The notes under the pieces: generated by a model | Told to the model about the DNA's origin: nothing | What the model saw: the letters and a program-made list of their open reading frames with translations, nothing else | Database searches by the model: none | NCBI GenBank assembly: GCA_902768825.1 | Contig: CACXMR010000013.1 | Span: 1-64,000, forward strand | Source: an uncultured Ruminococcus sp. | GTDB lineage: Bacteria > Bacillota > Clostridia > Oscillospirales > Acutalibacteraceae | DNA length: 64,000 nt | Direction: 5' to 3' | Translations under genes and position numbers: made by a program | Part shown: one piece after another, positions 55,810 through 63,649 of the stretch | Position numbering within the stretch: position 1 is the first letter of the stretch | How the letters are laid out: each line of letters opens with the position of its first letter

Positions 55810-57103
55810 AGCCGAATCACTAAAGCAAAGACAGGACAGGCGTTTTATAAATAAAGAAACACAGACAGCGGCAAAATATCTCCGTCGGATGAAGGAGCTT
55901 CCGGGAGCACCGGAGGGTATGGAACCCTTTTACCGTACACTGGAACGGATCTATGTCAATATGGATCATATAGAAAAGGCTCCCGGTCAGAAGACTGTCG
56001 GAACATACTGTGTCATGACTCCGCCGGAGTTGATCTATGCAGCCGGGGCAGTGCCCGTTAAGCTGTGCAGCGGAAACTATACGGCTTTTTCGGTGGGTGA
56101 CAGCGTTGCACCCAGAGATGCCTGTCCTCTGGTCAAGGCTGTTGCAGGCTTCAAGCAGACAGGGCTGATGCCCATATATGAGGACTGCTCCATGATGGTC
56201 ATTCCCATAACCTGCGACTGCAAAAAGAAAATAGCCGGAATGCTCTCGGAGCAATGTGACGTAATGACAATGCATATTCCCGCCTCACGAGAGGACGATG
56301 ACATAGATGAATATGTCAGGCAGCTCTATCAGCTGATGGAAAGGCTTGAAAACGTCACCGGAAACCGTATCACCTATGAAACCCTTGCGGAAGGCTTCCG
56401 GAAGGTAGGCTATGCTCAGTATGAGCTGTCGGAATTTATCAGGCTGAAAAAGCAGATGCCCTATCTCATAAGAGGCAGTCATGCTATGGCTATACTCAAC
56501 AGCTCCTCCTATATGCCGGCGGATGTGTGGGGCAAGGCTCTGCATAACGTCAATGTCTCACTGAAAAAGAGCATCTCAGAAAAGAAGGCGGTCACGTCTA
56601 AAAAGCTGCCGAGAATACTTCTGACAGGCTCACCTATAGTATTCCCGAATGTAAAAATACCCCTGCTGATAGAAGAGATGGGCGGTATCGTGGCAGGTGA
56701 CGAAACCTGCATGGGAGAGCGTGGACTGTGGGATCCAGCAGTCATCACCGACGACAGCTTTGACGGGATGATTAGAGCTCTTGCCAACCGCTCTCTTCGC
56801 CCGTGTCCCTGCCCCACCTTTGCAGACAACTCACAGCGTATATACCGGATAAAACAGCTCATAAAGGAAAACCAGATACAGGGAGTCATCTATCATGTTC
56901 TGAGGGGCTGTCTTGTGTATGATTTTGAATACAGACGCATTGAAAATGAGCTGGGGCAGATGGGGATTCCGGTGATACGGTTAGAGAGCGACTATAATGA
57001 AGAGGACATTGAACAGCTCAGGATACGAATAGAAGCGTTCATCGAGCTGATTAAGCTCAGGCAGGTGCCGGAAAAAGCCACAGCCGTGCGAAAGAGCTTC
57101 TAA
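55793..57103 (+). CDS. 2-hydroxyacyl-CoA dehydratase/double-cubane cluster-type protein
   Basis: 436 residues. The Fe-S ligands are present (GTYCVMTPPE, RDACPLVKA, ITCDCKKK), as are the conserved C-terminal VIYHVLRGCLVYDFEYRR and IPVIRLESDYNEEDIEQLRIR. In the family these proteins receive a very low-potential electron from an ATP-hydrolysing activator. They then reduce 2-hydroxyacyl-CoA or, in double-cubane cluster proteins, small molecules such as acetylene. The ATG at 55793 has GGAGG eight bases upstream; the ATG at 55763 lacks one. It overlaps the polyferredoxin gene by 17 bases. No CoA-transferase or acyl-CoA gene accompanies it, so a dehydratase role is doubtful. Confidence 0.9.
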   Translation: MTMINKAESLKQRQDRRFINKETQTAAKYLRRMKELPGAPEGMEPFYRTLERIYVNMDHIEKAPGQKTVGTYCVMTPPELIYAAGAVPVKLCSGNYTAFSVGDSVAPRDACPLVKAVAGFKQTGLMPIYEDCSMMVIPITCDCKKKIAGMLSEQCDVMTMHIPASREDDDIDEYVRQLYQLMERLENVTGNRITYETLAEGFRKVGYAQYELSEFIRLKKQMPYLIRGSHAMAILNSSSYMPADVWGKALHNVNVSLKKSISEKKAVTSKKLPRILLTGSPIVFPNVKIPLLIEEMGGIVAGDETCMGERGLWDPAVITDDSFDGMIRALANRSLRPCPCPTFADNSQRIYRIKQLIKENQIQGVIYHVLRGCLVYDFEYRRIENELGQMGIPVIRLESDYNEEDIEQLRIRIEAFIELIKLRQVPEKATAVRKSF

Positions 57104-57158
57104 AAAACAGAGAAAAGCACATTAAGGTTCCGGCTGCTTGCCGGCGAGGAGGATCATC

Positions 57159-57944
57159 ATGGAAAAATATTATATAGGACTTGACGGAGGCTCTACCTAT
57201 CTGAAGGCAGCACTGATCGGTCACGGCCGTGTGATAGATACAATGGTACGCAGTACAGGCATCGACAACAACGGCACTGCAAAAAAGATAGCCTCAGAGC
57301 TTTGCAAAAGAAACAATCTCAAACCGTCAGATATCGGATATATCATGGCTACCGGTTACAGCAGAAAGATACTTGAGGTCGCAGATGACGACATATCCGA
57401 AATAACCGCCCACGCTTATGGAGTGAGGCTTACTGCACCAAAGGAGTACCGTCCCGGAATGATAATTGATATCGGCGGACAGGATTCAAAGATAATCTAT
57501 CTTGACGGGAGCTATGGCGTAAAGAATTTCAGCATGAATGATAAATGCGCCGCCGGTACAGGGAAATTCATGGAGGTCATCGCACAGATTCTTGAGACCA
57601 CCATCGACAATGTGGGACCGCTTTCTCTGAAGGCAACCAATCCCTGTGACATCAACAGCACCTGTGTTGTATTTGCCCAATCTGAGGTAATCTCCCTTGT
57701 GGCAAGGAAATATGACCGCTGTGACATCCTCGCAGGAATGCATCAGTCTATGGCAAAGCGCATCATAAAGATGATGAAAAAAACAGAAAAGGGCGGGGAC
57801 ATTCTGATGACAGGCGGAGGAGCACTCAATACAGGACTGCACCATGCCTTTGAGGAGGAGCTTATGCGTGATGTATATGTGGCTCAGCACCCGCAGTTCA
57901 ATGGTGCCATAGGCGCCGCTCTTATTGCAAGCGAGAGGGGTTGA
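57159..57944 (+). CDS. BadF/BadG/HgdC-type ATPase, electron activator
   Basis: 261 residues of the ASKHA fold. IGLDGGSTYLKAAL is the phosphate-1 motif, IIDIGGQDSKII the second, and NDKCAAGTGKFMEV plus CVVFAQSEVI carry the two cysteines that bind one 4Fe-4S cluster between two subunits. It couples ATP hydrolysis to lowering the potential of an electron passed to the dehydratase-type partner. GAGGAGG precedes ATG 57159; the longer frame from 57138 lacks a start of similar quality. It lies between the cluster protein and the CcdA-like gene. Confidence 0.92.
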   Translation: MEKYYIGLDGGSTYLKAALIGHGRVIDTMVRSTGIDNNGTAKKIASELCKRNNLKPSDIGYIMATGYSRKILEVADDDISEITAHAYGVRLTAPKEYRPGMIIDIGGQDSKIIYLDGSYGVKNFSMNDKCAAGTGKFMEVIAQILETTIDNVGPLSLKATNPCDINSTCVVFAQSEVISLVARKYDRCDILAGMHQSMAKRIIKMMKKTEKGGDILMTGGGALNTGLHHAFEEELMRDVYVAQHPQFNGAIGAALIASERG

Positions 57945-57948
57945 AGTA

Positions 57949-58653
57949 ATGGTTTTATCAGTGTTTACGGAAAGCCTGACAGCTGCTGCATCCGTGGGAA
58001 TGGGCTGCGGAACCTGCTGCGGAACGGGGATCAGCACTGCCCTGTACAGCTATCTGACAACCCACATGAAAAACATGAAGCAGTCGCTTCTGGGCTTTTG
58101 TGAGTTCTTCTTGGGGAAGTTCCTTGCGGTCATAACCCTTTGCTGCATAGCTTCTGTGGTGGGGAGCAATATCATTGACGAAAACGGATGTATCTTCGGG
58201 ATCAAAACAGGACTGATAGCCGACAGCGTTATGCTTATCATGGGGATATGGCTGCTCATAGGCTGGTTCAGGGAATATACGGGCCATAAAAGCTGCAAGA
58301 CCTGCAAGGGGTGCAGGGATGACAACCACAAAAAGCCCGAATATAATAAATCTAACCATGCGGCTCTTATCGGAATGGGAATAAGCTATGGAGCCACCCC
58401 CTGTGCACCGCTGATACTTATGACAGGATATGCGGCGTCTCTGCCCTTGGGATATGCGGCGATTTCCGGAGCGGTATTTGCTATAGCGAGCACCGTTTCC
58501 CCAATGCTTTTCATGCTGTTCATATCGGGAGTCCTTGCCGGAAAGATGTATAAGGAAATACCCAACTATCTGAAATGGTTCAGACTTGGGTGCTACATTC
58601 TGCTGATAGTGCTGTTTGCTGTCAGCCTGCTGCGAGAGGTGAATATATTATGA
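57949..58653 (+). CDS. CcdA/DsbD-like membrane protein
   Basis: 234 residues with about six helices in two similar halves. The first helix has GMGCGTCCGTG and the fourth GATPCAPL, placed like the cysteine pair that DsbD and CcdA use to carry reducing power across the membrane. A cytoplasmic loop between the halves reads SCKTCKGCRDDNHKK, an extra cysteine- and histidine-rich patch that may bind metal or a cluster. GAGAGGGG precedes ATG 57949. The stop overlaps the start of the next gene. The likely role is to move electrons to an extracytoplasmic partner. A TauE/SafE-type exporter is the main alternative. Confidence 0.72.
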   Translation: MVLSVFTESLTAAASVGMGCGTCCGTGISTALYSYLTTHMKNMKQSLLGFCEFFLGKFLAVITLCCIASVVGSNIIDENGCIFGIKTGLIADSVMLIMGIWLLIGWFREYTGHKSCKTCKGCRDDNHKKPEYNKSNHAALIGMGISYGATPCAPLILMTGYAASLPLGYAAISGAVFAIASTVSPMLFMLFISGVLAGKMYKEIPNYLKWFRLGCYILLIVLFAVSLLREVNIL

Positions 58654-59309
58654 GAAAAAAGAGTATCACACTGCTTATATGCGTTTATGCTGCTTTGTGT
58701 ATTTCTTACAGTGTTATTGCAAGCGCAATGGCTCCGGGTAACGACGATTTTTCATTTACCGTCAGTCAGGATGCCGCCAAAGAAACATCTCAAAACAGCT
58801 CGTCAGCTAAAAGCTCTGTCTCCGTAAAAGAAAAGTCTTCCCTATCAGAAGATGAGAGCAGCACTTCCGGATCAAAAAGCGTCAGCAGCGAGGCAGTTTC
58901 AGATAATACCGTATCTGATGAGCAAAGCACTGAAACCGAGAGTAGTATTGCAGTCGAGAGCAGCGCAGCATCTGAGAGCAGTATTGTATCTGAGAGCAGT
59001 ATTGAACCAAGTGAAAGCTATACTGTCGATGAAGACTCCTATTACGAGGATGAATACTCGGAGATAAGCTCACAGCCGGAGCCGTCAGAGGAAGAGATAT
59101 CCTCATACGATAGCGAAGAGGAGAGCACAGAGCAGATCGAGGATGAGGACGAGTATGAAGAGGAGAAGCCGTCGCTGGTTGAATATCTCAGCGGGCTGAG
59201 GTGCAGCGGTTGCCGGCATAACTGTTCATTGCTTTCACCGAGATGCATGAACGGTTCAAGAAAGGCAAGTCAGGCTGAGAGCGCATACTATCAAACCTAT
59301 GGTGCATAA
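58650..59309 (+). CDS. Secreted Ser/Glu-rich protein with a C-terminal four-cysteine cluster
   Basis: 219 residues. Signal peptide MRKKSITLLICVYAALCISY, cleavage likely near ASA. The middle is a low-complexity Ser/Glu/Asp linker with repeats of ESSIVSESSIE type. The last 40 residues contain four cysteines, LRCSGCRHNCSLLSPRCMNG (C-x2-C-x3-C-x6-C), enough for an Fe-S cluster or two disulfides. GAGAGGTG lies before the ATG, which overlaps the preceding stop (ATGA). No family is recognised. Position and the cysteine set make it a candidate extracytoplasmic electron acceptor of the operon. Confidence 0.8.
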   Translation: MRKKSITLLICVYAALCISYSVIASAMAPGNDDFSFTVSQDAAKETSQNSSSAKSSVSVKEKSSLSEDESSTSGSKSVSSEAVSDNTVSDEQSTETESSIAVESSAASESSIVSESSIEPSESYTVDEDSYYEDEYSEISSQPEPSEEEISSYDSEEESTEQIEDEDEYEEEKPSLVEYLSGLRCSGCRHNCSLLSPRCMNGSRKASQAESAYYQTYGA

Positions 59310-59393
59310 GATATAAGCTGAATCCCACCCTTCTGTGACGAAAGGTGTACAGGATAATCGACTCATGCGGCACCCCAAGGGCACTCTTAACGG

Positions 59394-59549
59394 TCAGATA
59401 AAGAGATTTACATTGCTTTCTTCCGCATTGCCTAAGTAGGTTCCGACGCCGCCGATCTCAACCCTCGATCAGTATTTCGAGACGTCTTCCCATCACGTCC
59501 ATACTCATGGGGCAGTCAATGATATTTCCTGTTGCAGAAAATGGCAAAA
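59394..59549 (-). pseudogene. Remnant of an unrecognised gene, two frames
   Basis: On the minus strand one frame reads FSATGNIIDCPMSMDVMGRR and continues LEILIEG to a stop at 59458. The following sequence in another frame reads IGGVGTYLGNAEESNVNLFI to a stop at 59394. Together they look like the C-terminal end of one protein broken by a frameshift. I do not recognise the family. It lies downstream of, and convergent with, the redox operon. Confidence 0.45.
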
Positions 59550-59565
59550 ATTATATAGATTCTGC

Positions 59566-59594
59566 TTGATTAGTTGTGAGCTTTCAGCTATAAT
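59566..59594 (+). promoter_or_regulatory. Promoter of the AGCS symporter gene
   Basis: TTGATT (59566-59571), 17-base spacer, TATAAT (59589-59594), about 50 bases before the start codon. Confidence 0.75.
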
Positions 59595-59645
59595 CAACAT
59601 AAGGTATTTTTACTTAATGCTGATAACACAGACAAGGAGAACAAT

Positions 59646-61052
59646 ATGGAAGCTATATTTAACACCATCGATGATATCATGTATTATCCTATACTTATCA
59701 TCGTCCTGGCAGCTGCAGGATTGTATTTTACCATAAGGACGCGATTTGTGCAGATACGTCTTCTCGGAACAGCCTGCAAGCTCATAATGGAAAAACCAAA
59801 AGGAAAACAGAATGTATCCTCCTTTCAGGCGTTGATGGTATCTACCGCTTCACGTGTAGGAACGGGAAACATAGTCGGCGTTTCCACCGCAATATGTCTC
59901 GGCGGGCCGGGTGCCTGCTTCTGGATGTGGCTGATGTGCATTATCGGTGCGTCATCCGCATTTATGGAAAGTACACTTGCTCAGATTTTCAAGCAAAAGG
60001 GTAAAAACGGACAAAGCTACGGCGGTCCGGCATACTATATAGAAAAGGCTCTGAAGCTGCCTGTCATAGCTGCCATATTCTGCGTATTTCTTATCCTGAC
60101 CTACGCCTTCGGATTTAATCTTCTTTGCTCCTATAATTTGCAGTCATCCTTCCAGATATACGATTTTTATGACAGCACATGGACACCGGTTATAATAGGA
60201 GGTATCCTTGCAGCCCTGACCGCATTATGCGTTTTGGGCGGAGGCACCCGCATCGTCAGGCTTACTGAGAAGGTCGTCCCTATAATGGGCATTGCTTATG
60301 TGCTTATTTCACTTATAATAATATTTGCACATATTCCTCTTATTCCTGAGGCTTTTGGTTCTATTTTCCGTGACGCCTTTGATTTCAGGGCTATTTTCGG
60401 AGGGCTAAGCGGTTCTTGTATGGTTTATGGAATAAAAAGAGGTCTCTATTCCAACGAAGCCGGCGTAGGCTCTGCACCGAATGCCTCGGCTTCCGCAGAC
60501 GTTACTCACCCGGTTAAGCAGGGTCTTGTGCAGACCGTTTCGGTATACATAGATACTATGATCCTTTGCACAGCGACCGCCCTTATGTGTATAACCTCAG
60601 GCGTCGAAGCAAATGCTGAGGTCTCAGGTGCCCCCTATGTGCAGCAGGCAGTATCAACGGTTTTTGGAAGTGTCGGACCCATATTCATAACTGTTTCAAT
60701 GGCTCTGTTTGCATTTACTACTCTGATAGGCAACCTGTATTATGTGGACAACGCCCTTGCCTATCTGAATAAGAAAAGACTTCCCTCAAAGAAATTTATG
60801 ACTGTTTTCTACATTGTCTGTATAATAATCATATTCGTTGGCGCCCTTGTGCCGATGAATTTTGCATGGACAATGGCAGACATAACAATGGGCGGTATGA
60901 CGCTTATCAACATTCCCTGCTGCTTTATCCTTTCAGGGCTGGTCATCAAAGCCCTGAAGGATTTTGAAAAACAGAAAAGAGCAAAAACCGATCCTGTGTT
61001 TAAGGGCAAGGATATAGGCATTGATTCCTCTGAATTATCGTTTTGGAAATAG
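59646..61052 (+). CDS. Alanine/glycine:cation symporter (AGCS family)
   Basis: 468 residues with about ten membrane helices. The family signature is visible in FQALMVSTASRVGTGNIVGV, followed by GGPGACFWMWLMCIIGASSAFMES, GGPAYYI and YSNEAGVGSAPNASA. Members take up alanine or glycine with Na+ or H+. ACAAGGAG precedes the ATG, and a consensus promoter lies upstream. It is monocistronic, ending at a terminator shared with the convergent gene. Confidence 0.95.
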   Translation: MEAIFNTIDDIMYYPILIIVLAAAGLYFTIRTRFVQIRLLGTACKLIMEKPKGKQNVSSFQALMVSTASRVGTGNIVGVSTAICLGGPGACFWMWLMCIIGASSAFMESTLAQIFKQKGKNGQSYGGPAYYIEKALKLPVIAAIFCVFLILTYAFGFNLLCSYNLQSSFQIYDFYDSTWTPVIIGGILAALTALCVLGGGTRIVRLTEKVVPIMGIAYVLISLIIIFAHIPLIPEAFGSIFRDAFDFRAIFGGLSGSCMVYGIKRGLYSNEAGVGSAPNASASADVTHPVKQGLVQTVSVYIDTMILCTATALMCITSGVEANAEVSGAPYVQQAVSTVFGSVGPIFITVSMALFAFTTLIGNLYYVDNALAYLNKKRLPSKKFMTVFYIVCIIIIFVGALVPMNFAWTMADITMGGMTLINIPCCFILSGLVIKALKDFEKQKRAKTDPVFKGKDIGIDSSELSFWK

Positions 61053-61063
61053 TAGGACAAAAA

Positions 61064-61103
61064 CAGGACTACCGTCAGTCAAGTCGGGAGTCCTGCTTTT
61101 TTT
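61064..61103. terminator. Terminator between convergent genes
   Basis: CAGGACT (61064-61070) and AGTCCTG (61089-61095), followed by CTTTTTTT on the plus strand. On the minus strand the stem lies just past the stop of the HAD gene and is followed by GTTTTTG, so it may serve both. Confidence 0.75.
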
Positions 61104-61113
61104 GATTTTTTTG

Positions 61114-61725
61114 TCAGATTGCCCTGAGGATTCTTAGTGCCTCCTGCACATTTTCATTATCAAGACCGCTGCGCCATCCACTTATTGCACAAGCGTCCCT
61201 TCTTCGTGTATACACAACATGGTCACTGAGCCACCCCCAATGCCACTCCATGTCGTCCAAAATGACAAAACGCTCCACATCAGGCTTATCCAACAGCCAA
61301 CAACGTATTTCCAAAGGTCGTGACTTCTTATCAATGCCTATTTCATCAGTCGCACCAGATATCGTCAGGTCAAATTTTTCAAAAGCATCCATCAATCTCT
61401 TAAAATGCTCGTTCATGGGTTTGCCGGCATTATAGTCAAAATAATACATTCTCCAAGAGGATGTCAGAATGATTTTTGCACCGCTTATTTCGGCTATTTT
61501 TTTAAGCCGTGAGACCATATTTTCATCAATCAGCTCACGGTTTTTCCTGCGGTCATCAAAATCATTCAAAACGCCGTCAATGTCCAAAAATATTACGCTG
61601 GTATACTTCCCGCTGTTTTCCATTGCGGAATCCACCAAAGCTTCCCTATCTACCACCTGGTCTTTGATAGCCGACATATTGCCCTGTTCTTCAAAAAATT
61701 CTCCATCGGTTCTATGGCTTTTCAA
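61114..61725 (-). CDS. HAD-superfamily protein, Swiss-Army-Knife-RNA-repair-like HAD domain
   Basis: About 203 residues. HAD motif I is VIFLDIDGVLND (two catalytic Asp), motif II is ILTSSW, and ERFVILDDMEWHW holds the later acidic motif. The layout resembles the HAD_SAK group of small phosphatases, often linked to nucleic-acid or nucleotide repair; the substrate here is unknown. The frame is open up to 61809 and overlaps the methyltransferase gene. The best ribosome site (GGGAGGTGG) points to a TTG at 61725. ATGs at 61677 and 61623 are alternatives, the latter with GGTGG eight bases upstream. Confidence 0.75.
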   Translation of the reverse strand: MKSHRTDGEFFEEQGNMSAIKDQVVDREALVDSAMENSGKYTSVIFLDIDGVLNDFDDRRKNRELIDENMVSRLKKIAEISGAKIILTSSWRMYYFDYNAGKPMNEHFKRLMDAFEKFDLTISGATDEIGIDKKSRPLEIRCWLLDKPDVERFVILDDMEWHWGWLSDHVVYTRRRDACAISGWRSGLDNENVQEALRILRAI

Positions 61726-61750
61726 ATCACAGCCCACCTCCCGGATGCTA

Positions 61751-62542
61751 TTATACGGATTTCTGATATTCGTACATCCTGTATATGCTTTTTGAGAAGC
61801 TGCCCCCAAACAGTCTTTTAAAAACGAAATGCTCTGCGCCCCGCAGCTCGTCTATCATTTCATCGGGGGTCATATTATGCTCCCGCACAAAACAAAAGCC
61901 TGTTCCCTTTTCAAACACCTTCGGGTCGTCTGTCCCGTATGTAATGGTCACGCCAACATCATTGACAGGGTTTTTGTATTTTGTTGCCCTTGACCCTCTC
62001 TCAGTATAGCAGTCCATAAGAAGGGATATCTTTTGGAAGCGCCGGCCTGCTGTGCGCATAAATTCCTGAAGCTCCTCGGCTTTCAGGTACATACTGATTC
62101 CTTCAAGAACGATAACAGCGTTTCTGTTTTCCGGAATTTCACTGAGCCATTCGGGATCCCGCAGATCTCCTGCAAGCATTCTGTAATGCTCATCATCGCA
62201 AAAATACTTCCTGCGAAGCCTTATGACATCCTCAAAATCTATATCATACCACAGATGGCCCATTGCACCAACACGCTGGATACGGCTGTCCATTCCGCAG
62301 CCGATATGCACGACCACCGCATTATTATCCTTTGTAATCTCATCCTTCAGCCAGCGATCGAATACAGCCGCCCGCATTGCCATAAAATATGCCAGCCACT
62401 TTGACCGGGACTTCCCCTTTAATCTGAATCCTTCCTCTGACCAAATCTGCTCGGCTTTTTTATCTGACAGGATTATGCCCTTTTTGCTGACCAGGGCTTT
62501 GCCGTATAAAGGTATGTACAGCGTTTTGTTGACATTATCCAC
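61751..62542 (-). CDS. LCM/TcmP-type SAM-dependent methyltransferase
   Basis: 263 residues. The SAM-binding motif VVVHIGCGMDSRIQRV followed by WYDIDFEDVIRLRRKYF, and later LEGISMYL, is the pattern of leucine-carboxyl-methyltransferase-family enzymes such as TcmP, which O-methylate carboxyl groups. It starts with GTG at 62542 behind GGGGGTG. The substrate is unknown. It sits on the opposite strand more than 10 kb from the NRPS, so a link to the peptide is not supported by position. Confidence 0.88.
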   Translation of the reverse strand: MDNVNKTLYIPLYGKALVSKKGIILSDKKAEQIWSEEGFRLKGKSRSKWLAYFMAMRAAVFDRWLKDEITKDNNAVVVHIGCGMDSRIQRVGAMGHLWYDIDFEDVIRLRRKYFCDDEHYRMLAGDLRDPEWLSEIPENRNAVIVLEGISMYLKAEELQEFMRTAGRRFQKISLLMDCYTERGSRATKYKNPVNDVGVTITYGTDDPKVFEKGTGFCFVREHNMTPDEMIDELRGAEHFVFKRLFGGSFSKSIYRMYEYQKSV

Positions 62543-62625
62543 AAGCGGACACCCCCTGTTTTCTCAGAAATATACTAAGGGTTCTATCCTCGACACAGTC
62601 CCCAGATTCTCACTCTGACAACGCA

Positions 62626-63390
62626 TCAGTTCATCATCGGGTCAGGATCCTTTATCATGATACCGCCGCAGACCCCCTCTTCACTGCAATTATACATGAA
62701 AGAAATAGTGCCGCCGTCATCGTATATACTACCCTCCTTGACCAGGCCGTCAGTTTCCAGCGTATGCAGCAGCTTCAGAATTGTGGTGCGCCTTGCTTCT
62801 GTATCCGCCTTCTGATAGGAATAGCCGGTGGTGACCTCCTTGATTCGGTCACTGGCCTCACTCATCCTGTGTATCCATTCATCATACTTCTTTTTCCATT
62901 CAGGAAAGCGATCCTCGATCTCATTCAAAACAGTCTGCAAGGCTGTGTAGCCCTCGATATCATAGCGTTTGCCGTCTTTTACAAGCCCGCCGTGTTCAAA
63001 GTCTATGCGACCGGACTTGCGGTCAGCCGTATACAGAATGACCGTGCTGTCATCCGTTACACGTTCTTCGCTCTCCTTGATGACCCTTATGCCTTTCAGC
63101 GCCGACCTGAGCTTGTCCAGCATTTCCTTATCGTCTGTACGGATGAAATCCGATGCACCGCCTTCCCCTATCCAATGGAAGGATATTTCAAGAAGCTCAC
63201 CGTTATTATCATCCCAGGCAGTCACAGGTGCGGCTGTATCATCCCCGTCAGGTGCAGAGCTGTCTATCAGCACTGCGCTGCTGCTGTCATCTCCATAAAC
63301 CGGCGGCAGCGGCGGGGATTCAGGCGTACAGGCTGCCCCTGTCATCATGCCGCACATTATCAGAAGCAACAAAACAAACATCTTTTTCAT
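62626..63390 (-). CDS. Putative secreted lipoprotein, unknown function
   Basis: 254 residues. Signal sequence MKKMFVLLLLIMCGMMTGAA followed by Cys at about residue 21, a weak lipobox. After a Pro/Ser/Asp-rich linker comes a folded region of about 180 residues with charged helices (EIEDRFPEWKKKYDEWIHRM) and a C-terminal part with two cysteines. GGAGGA lies six bases before ATG 63390. The frame extends to 63573, but that part has no signal sequence or ribosome site. No family recognised. Confidence 0.8.
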   Translation of the reverse strand: MKKMFVLLLLIMCGMMTGAACTPESPPLPPVYGDDSSSAVLIDSSAPDGDDTAAPVTAWDDNNGELLEISFHWIGEGGASDFIRTDDKEMLDKLRSALKGIRVIKESEERVTDDSTVILYTADRKSGRIDFEHGGLVKDGKRYDIEGYTALQTVLNEIEDRFPEWKKKYDEWIHRMSEASDRIKEVTTGYSYQKADTEARRTTILKLLHTLETDGLVKEGSIYDDGGTISFMYNCSEEGVCGGIMIKDPDPMMN

Positions 63391-63600
63391 CTGACATCCT
63401 CCTTGTCTTTCGGAAATATCTGTAATAATAATACTCATGTCCGCCGGTGGGTTACAGGATCCGAAGAATTTTTTCGGACAGACTTCAAACATGGGACATC
63501 GGACACGGACCCAGAACATTCGCTGTAAACAGGTGCCTGTTTTGCGCTGTCGGTTTTTCTTAAATTTTACCATACAGAGGATTTTTTATCAAGCTATGGC

Positions 63601-63643
63601 AAAATGACTGCCACAAGGCAAAACGTCCTGTGACAGTCATTTT
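63601..63643 (-). terminator. Hairpin terminator after the right-edge gene
   Basis: AAAATGACTG (63601-63610) and CAGTCATTTT (63634-63643), with further pairing inside. It lies seven bases past the stop of the minus-strand gene that enters from the right. A short T run is built into the stem ends, so it may work in both directions. Confidence 0.7.
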
Positions 63644-63649
63644 CATTTA

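Larger units (their letters stand above)
59310..59645. other. Intergenic region with a gene remnant and a promoter
   Basis: No intact gene. It contains the decayed minus-strand fragment at 59394-59549 and a consensus promoter at 59566-59594 for the AGCS gene. I see no clear terminator for the redox operon. Confidence 0.7.

Noticed and set aside
61751..62542. Methyltransferase as a tailoring enzyme of the NRPS product
   Set aside because: It is more than 12 kb from the cluster, on the other strand, with unrelated genes between.
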